Assembly: GCF_009765365.1 (NCBI RefSeq)
Contig: NZ_VTOM01000012.1
Location: 108,501-172,500, forward strand
Direction of reading: 5' to 3'
Origin: Antarcticirhabdus aurantiaca
Lineage (GTDB): Bacteria > Pseudomonadota > Alphaproteobacteria > Rhizobiales > Rhizobiaceae
Length of the DNA: 64,000 nucleotides
Below, one piece after another: positions 48,418 through 57,137 of the stretch (position 1 is its first letter; every line of letters starts with the position of its first letter). The position numbers and the translations under genes are program-made. The notes beneath the pieces are model-generated. The model had not been told where the DNA came from and did no database searches. It saw nothing but the letters and a program-made list of their open reading frames with translations.

Positions 48418-48495
48418 AATGTGCAAGATGGTTCGCTGCGGCACATCGTCCGGATGGAGCCGGGCCATCGCGAGCCCATTAGGAGGAAGACGAGC

Positions 48496-48966
48496 ATGTC
48501 CGACCAGAGCAGCAACGATCCCTTCGGCATGGGCGGGATGCCGAACGCGCAGGCGATGATGGGCATGGACCCGGCCAAGCTGACCGAAGCCTTCCGCTCC
48601 ATGAGCGAGAAGTCGGTCGAGCAGTCGCGCCAGGCCTATCAGCGCATGAAGTCGGCGGCCGACGAGGCGACCAAGACCCTCGAGACCACGATGGAGAGCG
48701 CCCATCAAGGTTCGCTGAACCTTTCGAAGAAGGCGGTCGACGCGATGCGCCGCAATGCCGAGCTCGGCTTCTCGCACATCGAGAGCCTGATGTCGGCCAA
48801 GTCGGTCGCCGAGATCATCGAGCTTCAGAGCTCCTACGTGCGCAAGCAGGTCGAGCTGGCCACCGATCAAGTCAAGGAGATGCAGTCGCTGACGCAGAGC
48901 ATCGCCAAGGACATGATGAAGCCGGGCCGCGACGCCTTCGCCGCCGCGACCAACCAGAAGATCTGA
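48496..48966 (+). CDS. phasin family protein
   Basis: 156-residue granule-associated protein of the Phasin_2 type. An N-terminal Gly/Met-rich segment is followed by helical heptads: SVEQSRQAYQRMKSAADEAT, SLNLSKKAVDAMRRNAELGF and SVAEIIELQSSYVRKQVELA, the classic phasin signature. Such proteins coat polyhydroxybutyrate granules, so the cell probably stores PHB. ATG 48496 follows TTAGGAGGAAG, a very strong ribosome site that fits an abundant protein. Monocistronic, with its own promoter and terminator. Confidence 0.93.
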   Translation: MSDQSSNDPFGMGGMPNAQAMMGMDPAKLTEAFRSMSEKSVEQSRQAYQRMKSAADEATKTLETTMESAHQGSLNLSKKAVDAMRRNAELGFSHIESLMSAKSVAEIIELQSSYVRKQVELATDQVKEMQSLTQSIAKDMMKPGRDAFAAATNQKI

Positions 48967-48973
48967 CGATCCC

Positions 48974-49007
48974 GGGCGCCCGCCGAACGGCCGGGCGCCC
49001 ACTTCTT
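48974..49007 (+). terminator. terminator after the phasin gene
   Basis: GGGCGCCCG (48974-48982) pairs perfectly with CGGGCGCCC (48992-49000), followed by ACTTCTT. It lies eight bases after the phasin stop. Confidence 0.8.
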
Positions 49008-49102
49008 CGGCCGACCGCGTTTTTCGCGTCCCTTGCCATGCGGCCGAAAAGAATCTATGTCCCCTCCCGAAGAGCGGGCGCCCCGTGCGCGCCGCTTCTC
49101 GC

Positions 49103-49179
<77 letters not shown>

Positions 49180-49566
49180 CTTCTCTTTATTTCTTCCCGT
49201 TGATCGAACTCGAGATGGACGTTCGAGCATCATCACGATGCTAGGGCCGGCCATGTGAGGATGCAGCGCAGGACCTTCGGGCCGCGATAGATAGCGACGT
49301 TCATCGGATCGTCAGGTTGTGGCCGTCTCCCGTTCTTCGGCGAGTTCATCCGCGACGCACCGATGATCTCGGAGAGTCATCCTCGTTGAGCAGGCAGGGC
49401 GAGCGAACGGCAGGGGCAGCGCCATGCTTCGAGCTGTCGGCTCGGCTGTGTTCGTGCATCAGCGTCACCCCATCTCGTCGGCGCGGTCCGGCTCCCTATG
49501 GTCACGATCCATTCGGCGTGCACGCCGATGTCGGCCCGGCATCGGCGCGGCTCAGGGGGCTTGAGG
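49180..49566. other. gene-free stretch after tRNA-His
   Basis: 387 bases between the tRNA and the HAD phosphatase stop. The first 20 bases are T-rich and may end the tRNA transcript. I find no coding frame, repeat or attachment-site duplication of the tRNA 3' end in it. Confidence 0.5.
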
Positions 49567-50247
49567 TCAGCCGGGCGAGCGCCCGAGCGTTCGGGCGACG
49601 GTATCGAGGGTGAGCTCGCGCGTGTCCGTGATCAGGCGCTCGGCGCCGGCCGCGGTCAGCTCGTCCGCCGTCCCGTAGCCCCAGAGGACGCCGATGGCGC
49701 GGATGGCGTTGGCATGGGCGCCGGCGACGTCGAAGCGGCGGTCGCCGACCATGACGGCATCGCTGGGATCGAGCGCGAGGTCGCGCACGATGCCCGCGAT
49801 CATCGCGTCCTTGTGGGCCGAGGCGGCGCCGAGGCTGGAGCCGTAGACGGCCGAGAACAGCGGCGAGAAGCCTAGCCGGTCGAGGATGCGGACCGCGAAG
49901 TCGCGGCGTTTGGAGGTCGCGAGAACGAGCCGGGCGCCGCCGGTGTGAAGCGTGCCGAGCGCCTGCTCGATGCCGGGATAGGGCGCGCAGTCGAGGATGC
50001 CGCGCCGGCCGTAATCCTCGCGATAGGCGGCGACCGCTTCCTCGACGCGATGCTCGCCCTGGCCTTCCAGGAGATAGGCCATGACGTCCGTGATCGGCGG
50101 GCCGATCAGGCGAGCGATTTCGGTGCGCTCGGGCATGGCGAGGCCGAGGGACTCGATCGCCGCGCGGCAGCTCGACACGATGCCGGGCTCGGAATCGATG
50201 ATCGTGCCGTCGAGGTCGAGGAGGATGGTGGGCGGAGGCAGGGTCAT
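49567..50247 (-). CDS. HAD-family phosphatase (Gph/PGP-like)
   Basis: 226-residue haloacid-dehalogenase hydrolase. Motif I LLDLDGTIIDSEPGI holds the nucleophile Asp11 and acid Asp13, motif II is VLATSKR, and motifs III/IV are SAHKDAMI and VMVGDRRFDVAGAHAN. The cap domain between motifs I and II is the small helical type of phosphoglycolate phosphatases. Relatives act on phosphoglycolate, AMP/IMP or other small phosphates, and the substrate here is not determined. Single gene, 150 bases downstream of the DUF3095 gene on the same strand. Confidence 0.9.
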   Translation of the reverse strand: MTLPPPTILLDLDGTIIDSEPGIVSSCRAAIESLGLAMPERTEIARLIGPPITDVMAYLLEGQGEHRVEEAVAAYREDYGRRGILDCAPYPGIEQALGTLHTGGARLVLATSKRRDFAVRILDRLGFSPLFSAVYGSSLGAASAHKDAMIAGIVRDLALDPSDAVMVGDRRFDVAGAHANAIRAIGVLWGYGTADELTAAGAERLITDTRELTLDTVARTLGRSPG

Positions 50248-50397
50248 GGGCGGCTCGCTTTCGGATCGGACTCTGGCGATGCCATGCCCGCGCCGCCGTG
50301 AACAGCCGCCCCGCCCGCATCGTCGTCGCGCGGGACGATGGCCTTCAGGGCCGGGCTCGATGCCGCGCTCGACGACGCTCGGCCGGTCGGATGGGCT

Positions 50398-51567
50398 TCA
50401 AGCAGACTTGAGCATGCGGGCAGCGACGGCGTAGCCGCCTTGCGCGCCGTCGACGAAGTGGACGTGATTGCTTCTCGTGGCCGAGGGAACGAAGCAGGTC
50501 ATCAGGGCGGACGTCTGCCTGCAAAGGCCGAAGCGGGCGGTGCCTGCCGTCCGGGCGCGGACCAGCAGCGCTTCCAGGCGGTCGGCGAGCTCGGGCGTGC
50601 AGTCGAGCGTCATGCGCAGGCCGTCCTCGAACTTGCGGAAGTCGGTGTTCTCGACGAGCTCGCGCCGGTAGCGCTTGGGATCGAACGATCCGAGCGGAAG
50701 ACCCGTGCGGAACAGAAGGTGGCTGAGAAGCGACCGGACGAGAACCGCCGCGCGCATCCTCGAAAGGGAGGCGCCGGTCTTGCGCAGAGCCCTCGCTTCC
50801 AGGTCGAAGCCGCTCGGCGGCCAGTGCACCTGCGGCCCGTCCTCGGGAATCGGACGCCCGGCGTCCGTGCCCCCTTCAGCCAATCGAAGCACATCCTCGA
50901 TCAGCCAGTCGAAGCCCTCGCGGTCCCCTTCCGCCGTCGGCAGGACGATGACGGACAGGATGACCCCGCGCTCGGTGCCGATCTCGGCGAACCGGCAGGA
51001 CAGGCCCGTCAGGTCGGGCCGCGTGCCCGGCGGCGCCGGCTCGATCCGGAACGCGCCGGCCTTCATGGCCCGCTCGGCATAGGCGAGGCCGCCTCCGGTG
51101 AACATGGCGTAGGCGACGTCCGGCGAGGGAGCGAACCGAGCCACGCGCACGTCGAAGCCGTGCGCGCGAACGAGATCCACCGGAACGAGCGCGACCCGCA
51201 TGTCGAGCTGCAGATCGTCCCGTGCCCAGGCCGAAACGGCGCGAAGCGCCTCCCGGCCGATCTCGGCGTGCGCCGGGGGCAGGGCGAAGTTGGCGCCGTC
51301 GCCTCCGAAGGCGAAGGGGAAGTCGCTGTTGTGCAGGAGGTTCGAGACGGCCGCGATCGCGGCGGCCGCGGCGGTGTTGACGGCCTTGTAGTGCCCGTCC
51401 TCGATGGCCTGCGTCGATCGCACGATGTCGGCGAGACCGAGCACCCAGCCGTTCGGCAGCGGCGTATAGGCCGCATCGTCGACCAGGCGCGCGAAGCTGT
51501 CGAAGGTCGGCAGATCCGCATAGAAGTCGATGATGCGTTCGTCGCCGGCCTCCGCGTCTTCGGGCAT
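50398..51567 (-). CDS. DUF3095 family protein, nucleotide-cyclase-like
   Basis: 389-residue cytosolic protein of the uncharacterised DUF3095 family. The N-terminal half has WVLGLADIVRSTQAIEDG (about 41-58) and FAFGGDGANFALP (about 86-98). These resemble the two metal-binding strands of class III adenylate/guanylate cyclases (ADIxxST and GGDG), so a nucleotide-cyclase or polymerase-like fold is likely. The C-terminal third (from about 260) is family-specific with a conserved FRKFEDGLRMTLDC segment. Catalytic activity has not been shown for the family as far as I know. It stands apart from its neighbours. Confidence 0.78.
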   Translation of the reverse strand: MPEDAEAGDERIIDFYADLPTFDSFARLVDDAAYTPLPNGWVLGLADIVRSTQAIEDGHYKAVNTAAAAAIAAVSNLLHNSDFPFAFGGDGANFALPPAHAEIGREALRAVSAWARDDLQLDMRVALVPVDLVRAHGFDVRVARFAPSPDVAYAMFTGGGLAYAERAMKAGAFRIEPAPPGTRPDLTGLSCRFAEIGTERGVILSVIVLPTAEGDREGFDWLIEDVLRLAEGGTDAGRPIPEDGPQVHWPPSGFDLEARALRKTGASLSRMRAAVLVRSLLSHLLFRTGLPLGSFDPKRYRRELVENTDFRKFEDGLRMTLDCTPELADRLEALLVRARTAGTARFGLCRQTSALMTCFVPSATRSNHVHFVDGAQGGYAVAARMLKSA

Positions 51568-51710
51568 CCGCAGCGCTCCGCCTGAAAGCCTTTCCTAGAT
51601 CGTCCGGCTCCGACCTGTCGAGGGGCACCTACTGCCGCCCGGCGAGACGACCGCGGCGGCGGGCGGGGGCGTCCCCGCCGCCCGTCCTGCCGGAACGCCG
51701 ACGTGGGGAC

Positions 51711-52913
51711 TCAGACGACGAAGAGGTCCTGCGGAACGTTTGTCAGCCGCTCGCAGCCGGTCGGCGTGACGAGCACGGTCTCGGAAATCACCACGACGTG
51801 GCGGCCGGGCACGAAGATGCCGGGCACGAGGTGAAAGACCATGCCCGCTTCGAAGCGCCGGGTCTCGCCGTCCATGATCGACAGGATGCCGCCTTCACCC
51901 CAGTCGGGCGCGTAGTTGACGCCGACGGAATAGCCGCTGCGATGGCCGATTGCGTGCCCGCCGCGGGCGAAGGTGTCGACGTTGATCGCGTGAACCGCGC
52001 CGATCTCGACGCCCGGACGGATCGCCTCGATCATCCGGCCAAGCGAGGCGATGCAGAGCGCCGAAAGGTCGCGCATCTCGGCCGGCGGCGGGCCGACCGT
52101 GCCGGTTCGGAACAGCGGGGCGACGTAGCGGCGGACGACGCCGGGGATCTCGAAGGCGAGGGCGTCGCCGGCCTGGAGCGTCCGACCCGCCCAGGTCGCG
52201 TGGCCGAGGCTGGTGCGCGGCCCGCTGACGATGAAGGGCGGCAGGCCGGGAAACTCGCCGCCGCCGCGAACGAGGCTCGACCAGACCGCCGCCGCGATCT
52301 CGTTCTCGCTCGTTCCCGCGCGCGCCGCGCCGATGGCCGCCTGCATGGCCGCGGTCGTGATCTCCGCCGCGCGGCGGATATGCGCGATCTCCTCCTGCGA
52401 CTTCACGAGCCGCAGCGGCTCGACAAGGTGGGCCGGCACGGCGTCGAGGCCGGCCGCGGCGAGGCGGGCCTCGATGGCTTGGAAGCGACGCGGCGTGACG
52501 AAGAAGCTCTCGTCCTCCAGGCCGATCCGCATGCCGCGCGAAGCCGCCTGGCCGACGGCAAAGGCGACCGCGTCGACGGGATCGTCGTGGTCGGCGTAGA
52601 CGACGGCGCGGCGCGACCAGGACGCGGCGAGCGTGTTGCTGGCGTCGATCGAGCGCAGAACGTTCAGCGGTAGCGCATCATGCGTGACGATCGTGGCCTG
52701 CAGGTACTGATAAGCCGGCGTATCGTGGCCGGTGAGATAGAAGATGTTCTCAGGCGAGAAGGACACGAAGACGTCGAGGCCGCGCTCGCGCATCGCGGCG
52801 CGAAGGGCGGCCTGGCGCCGCTCGTATTCGGCGGGAGCGAAGGAGAGGGGAGCGAGAAGCTCGCCTCGGCCCTCCTCAATCGCGAAGGGCGCCGTGCGCC
52901 TCGAACCGTCCAT
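51711..52913 (-). CDS. M24 (pita-bread) family hydrolase, creatinase/DoeA-like, metal ligands lost
   Basis: 400 residues: a creatinase N-terminal domain (ERRQAALRAAMRERGLDVFV, FYLTGHDTPAYQYL), then the pita-bread fold. Aminopeptidases of this fold bind two metals through five ligands. Here the segment normally containing two Asp reads AFEIPGVVRRYVAPLFRTG with Glu and Pro in their places, and the first late Glu is Val (FHLVPGI). At least three ligands are gone, as in creatinase and the ectoine hydrolase DoeA. A C-N amide hydrolase acting without metal is therefore more likely than an Xaa-Pro peptidase. Last gene of the nine-gene run, 146 bases after the MATE gene. Confidence 0.82.
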   Translation of the reverse strand: MDGSRRTAPFAIEEGRGELLAPLSFAPAEYERRQAALRAAMRERGLDVFVSFSPENIFYLTGHDTPAYQYLQATIVTHDALPLNVLRSIDASNTLAASWSRRAVVYADHDDPVDAVAFAVGQAASRGMRIGLEDESFFVTPRRFQAIEARLAAAGLDAVPAHLVEPLRLVKSQEEIAHIRRAAEITTAAMQAAIGAARAGTSENEIAAAVWSSLVRGGGEFPGLPPFIVSGPRTSLGHATWAGRTLQAGDALAFEIPGVVRRYVAPLFRTGTVGPPPAEMRDLSALCIASLGRMIEAIRPGVEIGAVHAINVDTFARGGHAIGHRSGYSVGVNYAPDWGEGGILSIMDGETRRFEAGMVFHLVPGIFVPGRHVVVISETVLVTPTGCERLTNVPQDLFVV

Positions 52914-53059
52914 GCATTCCGCTCCCGTCGATCCGGCGTCCGGCTTCGCCCGGACCCGTCATCCACCATTTCCGGCCCGACGCGCCTTGTCGAGCGCGCC
53001 GATCCGCCTGCGATCGCCCGGCGCACCGAACGCGGCGCGCCGAGCCGACGTCGTGCGGC

Positions 53060-54409
53060 TCAAAGCACAGGCTGGCCGCCGAAGGTTCGAGGAACGAGGC
53101 GCGCCATCCAGATCCGGAACACGATGCTGCGCACGCCCTGAAAGACCAGCAGCGAGAACCAGAGGCCGTGATTGCCGAACAATGGCTCGGCGACGCTCCA
53201 GGTGGCGAGGTAGACCGCGAGCGACAGGAGCATCATGTTGCGCATCTCGCGCGACCAGGTCGCGCCGATGAAGATGCCGTCCATCTGAAACGCGACGACG
53301 CCGGACAGGGGCAGGAGTACGACCCAGACGAGGTACTGCGAGGCGGCATCCTGCACGGCCTGCGTCGGTGCCATGAACGCGATCACCCCTGGTCCGGTGA
53401 CGAGAATCGCGGCGGACAGAAGCAGGGCGAGGAGGACGCCCCAAAGCGTCGTCAACCGCACCGTGGCCTCGAAGGCCGGGCGATGCCTTGCCCCGACCGA
53501 CCGGCCGGCGAGCTGCTCGGCGGCCGCCGCGATGCCGTCCAGGAAGGCCACGGCGACGAAGTAGTAGCGCAGGAGGATCGTGTTGGCGGCGAGGACGTCG
53601 GTGCCGAAGCCGCCGCTCTCGCGCGTGAAGAAGGACAGCCCGACGAGGAGCGCGAGCGAGCGCACCAGCATGTCGGCGTTGACCGCGAAGAGGCGCTTCA
53701 CGCGCGCGGGATCGATAAGGGCGGACAGGTGCCAGTGCCGCGCGCTGGTGCGGGCGAGAAGCAGCGCCGCGCCGGCCGCGGCCGTCAGCCCCTCGGCGAG
53801 GAGGCTGGAAAGCGCCGCGCCCTCGACGCCCCATTCGAGATGCAGGACAAAGAGAAGGCTGAGGGCGATGTTGAAGCCGTTCAGCAGCGTCTGCATGGCG
53901 AGCGCGAGGCCCGCATCGCCGCGGCCGAGGAGCCAGCCGAAGACGACGTAGTTGACGAGCACGAAGGGCGCCGACCAGACGCGGACGGCGAAATAGGCGC
54001 TCGCCGCCTCGGCCACGGGGCCGTTCGCCGACAGGGCGGCGAGGCCGAGCGCCAGAACCGGCCCCTGCAGGAGAAGCAGCGACAGGCCGATGCCGAGGGC
54101 GATGGCGAGGCCGCCGAGCAGCATCGACTGCTCCTCGGCGCGGTCGCCCGCACCCACGGCCTGGGCCGTGAAGCCGGTGGTCGCCCCGCGCAGGAAGTTG
54201 CAGGACACGAAGACGACGTCGAAGATAACGGCGGCGAGCGCGACGCCGCCGAGCAGAGCGGCGTCCCCCAGGCGGCCGACGACGCCCGCCGCCACGAAGC
54301 CGACGAGCGGCGAGGACAGGTGGGTCAGGATCATCGGCAGGGCGATGCGCAGCACCGCGCGGTGATCCACGGTGAAGGGACGCGGCGCGCTCGCACCGGA
54401 CGCGCTCAT
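53060..54409 (-). CDS. MATE family efflux transporter
   Basis: 449-residue membrane antiporter with about 12 hydrophobic segments in two repeats. The DinF/NorM-type features are LPMILTHLSSPLVGFVAAGVVG at the start, FLRGATTGFTAQAVGAGD in the first repeat, and AFLDGIAAAAEQLAGRSVGA in the second. Such proteins expel organic cations or drugs using H+ or Na+. ATG 54409 comes four bases after the stop of the AhpD-like gene, so it is translationally coupled to the two CMD-fold genes. This suggests export of a product or toxic intermediate of that pathway. Confidence 0.92.
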   Translation of the reverse strand: MSASGASAPRPFTVDHRAVLRIALPMILTHLSSPLVGFVAAGVVGRLGDAALLGGVALAAVIFDVVFVSCNFLRGATTGFTAQAVGAGDRAEEQSMLLGGLAIALGIGLSLLLLQGPVLALGLAALSANGPVAEAASAYFAVRVWSAPFVLVNYVVFGWLLGRGDAGLALAMQTLLNGFNIALSLLFVLHLEWGVEGAALSSLLAEGLTAAAGAALLLARTSARHWHLSALIDPARVKRLFAVNADMLVRSLALLVGLSFFTRESGGFGTDVLAANTILLRYYFVAVAFLDGIAAAAEQLAGRSVGARHRPAFEATVRLTTLWGVLLALLLSAAILVTGPGVIAFMAPTQAVQDAASQYLVWVVLLPLSGVVAFQMDGIFIGATWSREMRNMMLLSLAVYLATWSVAEPLFGNHGLWFSLLVFQGVRSIVFRIWMARLVPRTFGGQPVL

Positions 54410-54413
54410 CGCG

Positions 54414-54995
54414 TTACGGGGTCTTGGCGAAGGGCTCGCCCAGCGTGTGCATCAGCCGGTTGGCCCAGCCGAAGATCGACACGGCGTGGACGAGGTCGAG
54501 GATCTCGAGGTCGGAGAGGCCGACCGAACGCAGCCGGTCCCGATCCGCGGCGCCGACGGTATCCGGCGCGCGGGTGAGCTTGACCGACACGTCGAGAATC
54601 GCCTGGTCGCGCTCGTCGAGGCGCGCCTGCGCGCCGTTGCGATAGATCGCCTCCACCACCTCCGGGCGCTTGTCGAGCTGGATGAAGCGCGTGGCGTGGA
54701 CATAGGCGCAGTAGACGCAGCGGTTCATGACGGAGGCGGCGAGACTGCCGAGCTCGCGCTCGGCCCGCGACAGGCCGCCGGGGGCGTACATGATGTCGTT
54801 GAAGAGGGGCGTGCGCTCGGCCAGCATCTCGGGATCGAGCGCGAGGGTCAAGGCATAGGCCGAGATGCCCTTGTTGGAGGGCGTGGTCTTCAAGGCGTCG
54901 AGCTGCTCGGGGCTCGCCTCGCCGAGAACCACCGGCTCGACATAGGGGCGCCAGTCGACCGGAGACAGGGTGAAGTCGTGGACGACCTCGCTCAT
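54414..54995 (-). CDS. alkylhydroperoxidase (AhpD/CMD-fold) protein with CxxC active site
   Basis: 193-residue all-helical protein of the carboxymuconolactone decarboxylase fold. The redox site CVYCAYVH has Cys93, Cys96 and His100, as in AhpD peroxidases. The wording fits the Avi_7169-type alkylhydroperoxidase domain family (TIGR04030), which is usually encoded next to the Avi_7170-type CMD protein, as here. It probably reduces organic peroxides or acts in a flavin-linked oxidative step. It begins four bases after its partner's stop and is followed after four bases by the MATE gene. Confidence 0.87.
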   Translation of the reverse strand: MSEVVHDFTLSPVDWRPYVEPVVLGEASPEQLDALKTTPSNKGISAYALTLALDPEMLAERTPLFNDIMYAPGGLSRAERELGSLAASVMNRCVYCAYVHATRFIQLDKRPEVVEAIYRNGAQARLDERDQAILDVSVKLTRAPDTVGAADRDRLRSVGLSDLEILDLVHAVSIFGWANRLMHTLGEPFAKTP

Positions 54996-54999
54996 CGCG

Positions 55000-55494
55000 T
55001 CAGGCTCCCTTCAGCATGCGCAGGCCCGCGGCGACGCGGAGCTGGTAGTTCACGAAGGCGACGAGACCCGTGAGCGTCACGATCGCCGGATCGTCGAGCC
55101 CGGCGGCGCGCAGGCGCTCGACGTCCTCGCGCGTCGCGGCCTCGGGCGTCAGGGTCAGAAGGTCGACGCGCCGGACGATCTCGGCGAGGCGCGGATCGGC
55201 GGGCGCGTGGCCCGGATCGGCGAGGGCGGCGGTCGGCGCGTCGGGGACGGCCTTCGCGAGAAGGGCGTCGTAATGCGCCGCGCCCGCCGCGTCCTTCAGG
55301 AGCCGGGCCATGCGGGCGGCGAGCGCCGCGCGAAGGGCGGGGGAGAGCTGGCCGGGATCGCGCGGCGAAAGGCTGGCACGGTGGCTCGTTTCGCTGAGGC
55401 GCAGGATCTCCTCGCGCTCGCCGCGAAGATCGTAGAGCGCCGAGCCCGGCGCCACCCCGGCGATCCGATCGATGACGTTGTCGTCGTAGCTCAT
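55000..55494 (-). CDS. CMD-domain protein (Avi_7170-like) without CxxC
   Basis: 164-residue partner of the AhpD-like protein. The N-terminal part has SALYDLRGEREEILRLSETS and the second half DVERLRAAGLDDPAIVTLTGLV and NYQLRVAAGLRML, typical of TIGR04029 CMD-domain proteins. No CxxC is present, so it is unlikely to be a thiol peroxidase by itself; a structural or complementary role in a hetero-oligomer is possible. Start ATG 55494 lies 13 bases after the monooxygenase-like stop. Confidence 0.83.
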   Translation of the reverse strand: MSYDDNVIDRIAGVAPGSALYDLRGEREEILRLSETSHRASLSPRDPGQLSPALRAALAARMARLLKDAAGAAHYDALLAKAVPDAPTAALADPGHAPADPRLAEIVRRVDLLTLTPEAATREDVERLRAAGLDDPAIVTLTGLVAFVNYQLRVAAGLRMLKGA

Positions 55495-55507
55495 GGACAG
55501 GCGGTCC

Positions 55508-57004
55508 TCAAACGGCCTCGGCGCGGGCCGGCGCGTCGGCGTCCGTCCACTCGTCGCCGATCAGCTCGGGCTTGGAATAGGCGAGGAGGTTCGCCCAATG
55601 GGTTTCGACGTCGTCGCGGAAGAGGGCTGCGGCGATGCCGCGGGTCAGCCATGCGGCGCCCTCGCTGATCGCGGGGATGTCGCCGGACACCTTGCCGAGG
55701 CTCATCGTCGCCCCGTAGTTGAAGCAGTGGACCTGCGACAGCCAGGGGGCCTCGCCGGGCCGCTTCTCGGTGAAGGAGAAGTCCTCGGCGAGCCAGGGAA
55801 AGCTCGCGAGATCCTCGTTGGCCTCTTCGGGCGGCGGCGTGTAGCGGTCGCGCCAGGCGGCGACGGCGGCCGTGTGCGGCTCCAGCTCGGGCCGGGCGGT
55901 GGCGTCGATGGTGAAGCCGGTGCCGAGGATGACGAAGTCGGTTTCGAAGACGCGCCCCTTGGTGGTTTCGAGGCGCACGGAACCCTCCTCGACGCTCGCC
56001 CGCGCGATGCCCGCATCGAAGTGGAAGAAGGCGTTGGGGAAACGGCCGACGCGGCGGGTGGAGTTGCTCGGCGCGGGCGTCTGCTGGCGGCCGGCATAGT
56101 TCATGATGCGCCAGCGCCAGTCGGGCGAAAGCGCCGGAAAGCCCGCGACGAGCCCGTAGGAGCCGACGCCCATCAGCTTGTTGATCGTCGGCATGACGGC
56201 GCGCCGGGCGAGGAGCCGCACCTCCGCCGCGCCGGCCTCCAGCGCCGTCGCGGCGTTGTCCACCGCCGAGGCGCCGACGCCGATCACGACGACGCGGCGT
56301 CCCTTCAGCGCCTCGAAGTCGATGTCGTCCATGGAATGCGCCCAGCGCTCGCGGGGCAGGCCGTCGGTGAAGGCGGGGATGGTCGGCTTGCCCAGCCCTT
56401 CGCGGCCGTTGGCGAGAACGACGCGGCGCGCGAGGATCGGCTGGGCGCTGCCCGCGATCTCCAGCGCCAGGATCCCGTCCGCCGCCGGCCCGACGCGGGA
56501 AACATGGACGCCGTTCTCCACCGGCAGCTTTAGAACCGCGCGGTACCAGCGCAGGTACTCCATCCAGAGCGGGCGCGGGATGCGGAAGAGCTGCTCCCAG
56601 GCGCTCGACCCGTGCGTCGCGCGGTACCAGGCCTGGAAGGTCAGCGAGGGCATGCCGTAGGCCGGCCCGAGGAGCTGCTTGGGACTGCGCAGGGTTTCCA
56701 TCCGCGCATAGGTCATCCAGGGGCCCTCGAGGCCCGCCGAGTTGCGGTCGAGGATCCGGATGTTCGCGATTCCCGCGCGCTTCAGGGCGAAGGCCGCGAC
56801 GAGGCCGCACATGCCGCCGCCCACCACCACGACGTCGCTGACGGGCTCCCCGTTCGGCCCCGCGGTCGGGGGCACCCAGTTCGCCGGCGGATCGTTGAGG
56901 AGAGCGAGGTCCTCGGCGAGCCGCGCTTCCAGCGCCGCCAGGCGGCGCCGGGCATCGGGATGGAGAGGGACGGGAGCGGGAATGGGGCTCGACATAAGCT
57001 TCAT
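55508..57004 (-). CDS. FAD/NAD(P)-dependent oxidoreductase, flavin-monooxygenase-like
   Basis: 498-residue two-dinucleotide-domain flavoprotein. The FAD loop VVGGGMCGLVAAFAL spans residues 60-74 and the NADP loop VVVIGVGASAVDNAATAL begins near 238. FVILGTGFTIDATARPEL matches the ATG-type motif of class B flavin monooxygenases. The 55-residue N-terminal extension is unusual. The substrate may be an amine or N-hydroxy compound, given the adjacent polyamine-type importer; this is inference. ATG 57004 has AGAGG before it, and an in-frame ATG lies at 56995. It begins 133 bases after the importer ATPase stop. Confidence 0.84.
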   Translation of the reverse strand: MKLMSSPIPAPVPLHPDARRRLAALEARLAEDLALLNDPPANWVPPTAGPNGEPVSDVVVVGGGMCGLVAAFALKRAGIANIRILDRNSAGLEGPWMTYARMETLRSPKQLLGPAYGMPSLTFQAWYRATHGSSAWEQLFRIPRPLWMEYLRWYRAVLKLPVENGVHVSRVGPAADGILALEIAGSAQPILARRVVLANGREGLGKPTIPAFTDGLPRERWAHSMDDIDFEALKGRRVVVIGVGASAVDNAATALEAGAAEVRLLARRAVMPTINKLMGVGSYGLVAGFPALSPDWRWRIMNYAGRQQTPAPSNSTRRVGRFPNAFFHFDAGIARASVEEGSVRLETTKGRVFETDFVILGTGFTIDATARPELEPHTAAVAAWRDRYTPPPEEANEDLASFPWLAEDFSFTEKRPGEAPWLSQVHCFNYGATMSLGKVSGDIPAISEGAAWLTRGIAAALFRDDVETHWANLLAYSKPELIGDEWTDADAPARAEAV

Positions 57005-57137
57005 GCCTCTGGCTTCACGCCGTTTTCAGGCGGGCGGTGCGAAAGGGCGCCGCCCGCTTCGTTCGATGTGGGTCTCGGGTCTCGGACGCCGGGCGCCGGC
57101 CCCGATCCGCGGCGCGCGGAGCCGGCACCTCGCGCGG

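Noticed and set aside
49180..49566. Possible integration scar or pseudogene after tRNA-His
   Set aside because: No duplicate of the tRNA 3' end, no integrase and no recognisable protein fragment in any frame.
51655..51685. Terminator between the M24 gene and the DUF3095 gene
   Set aside because: The GC-rich inverted sequence is imperfect and has no T-run on either strand.
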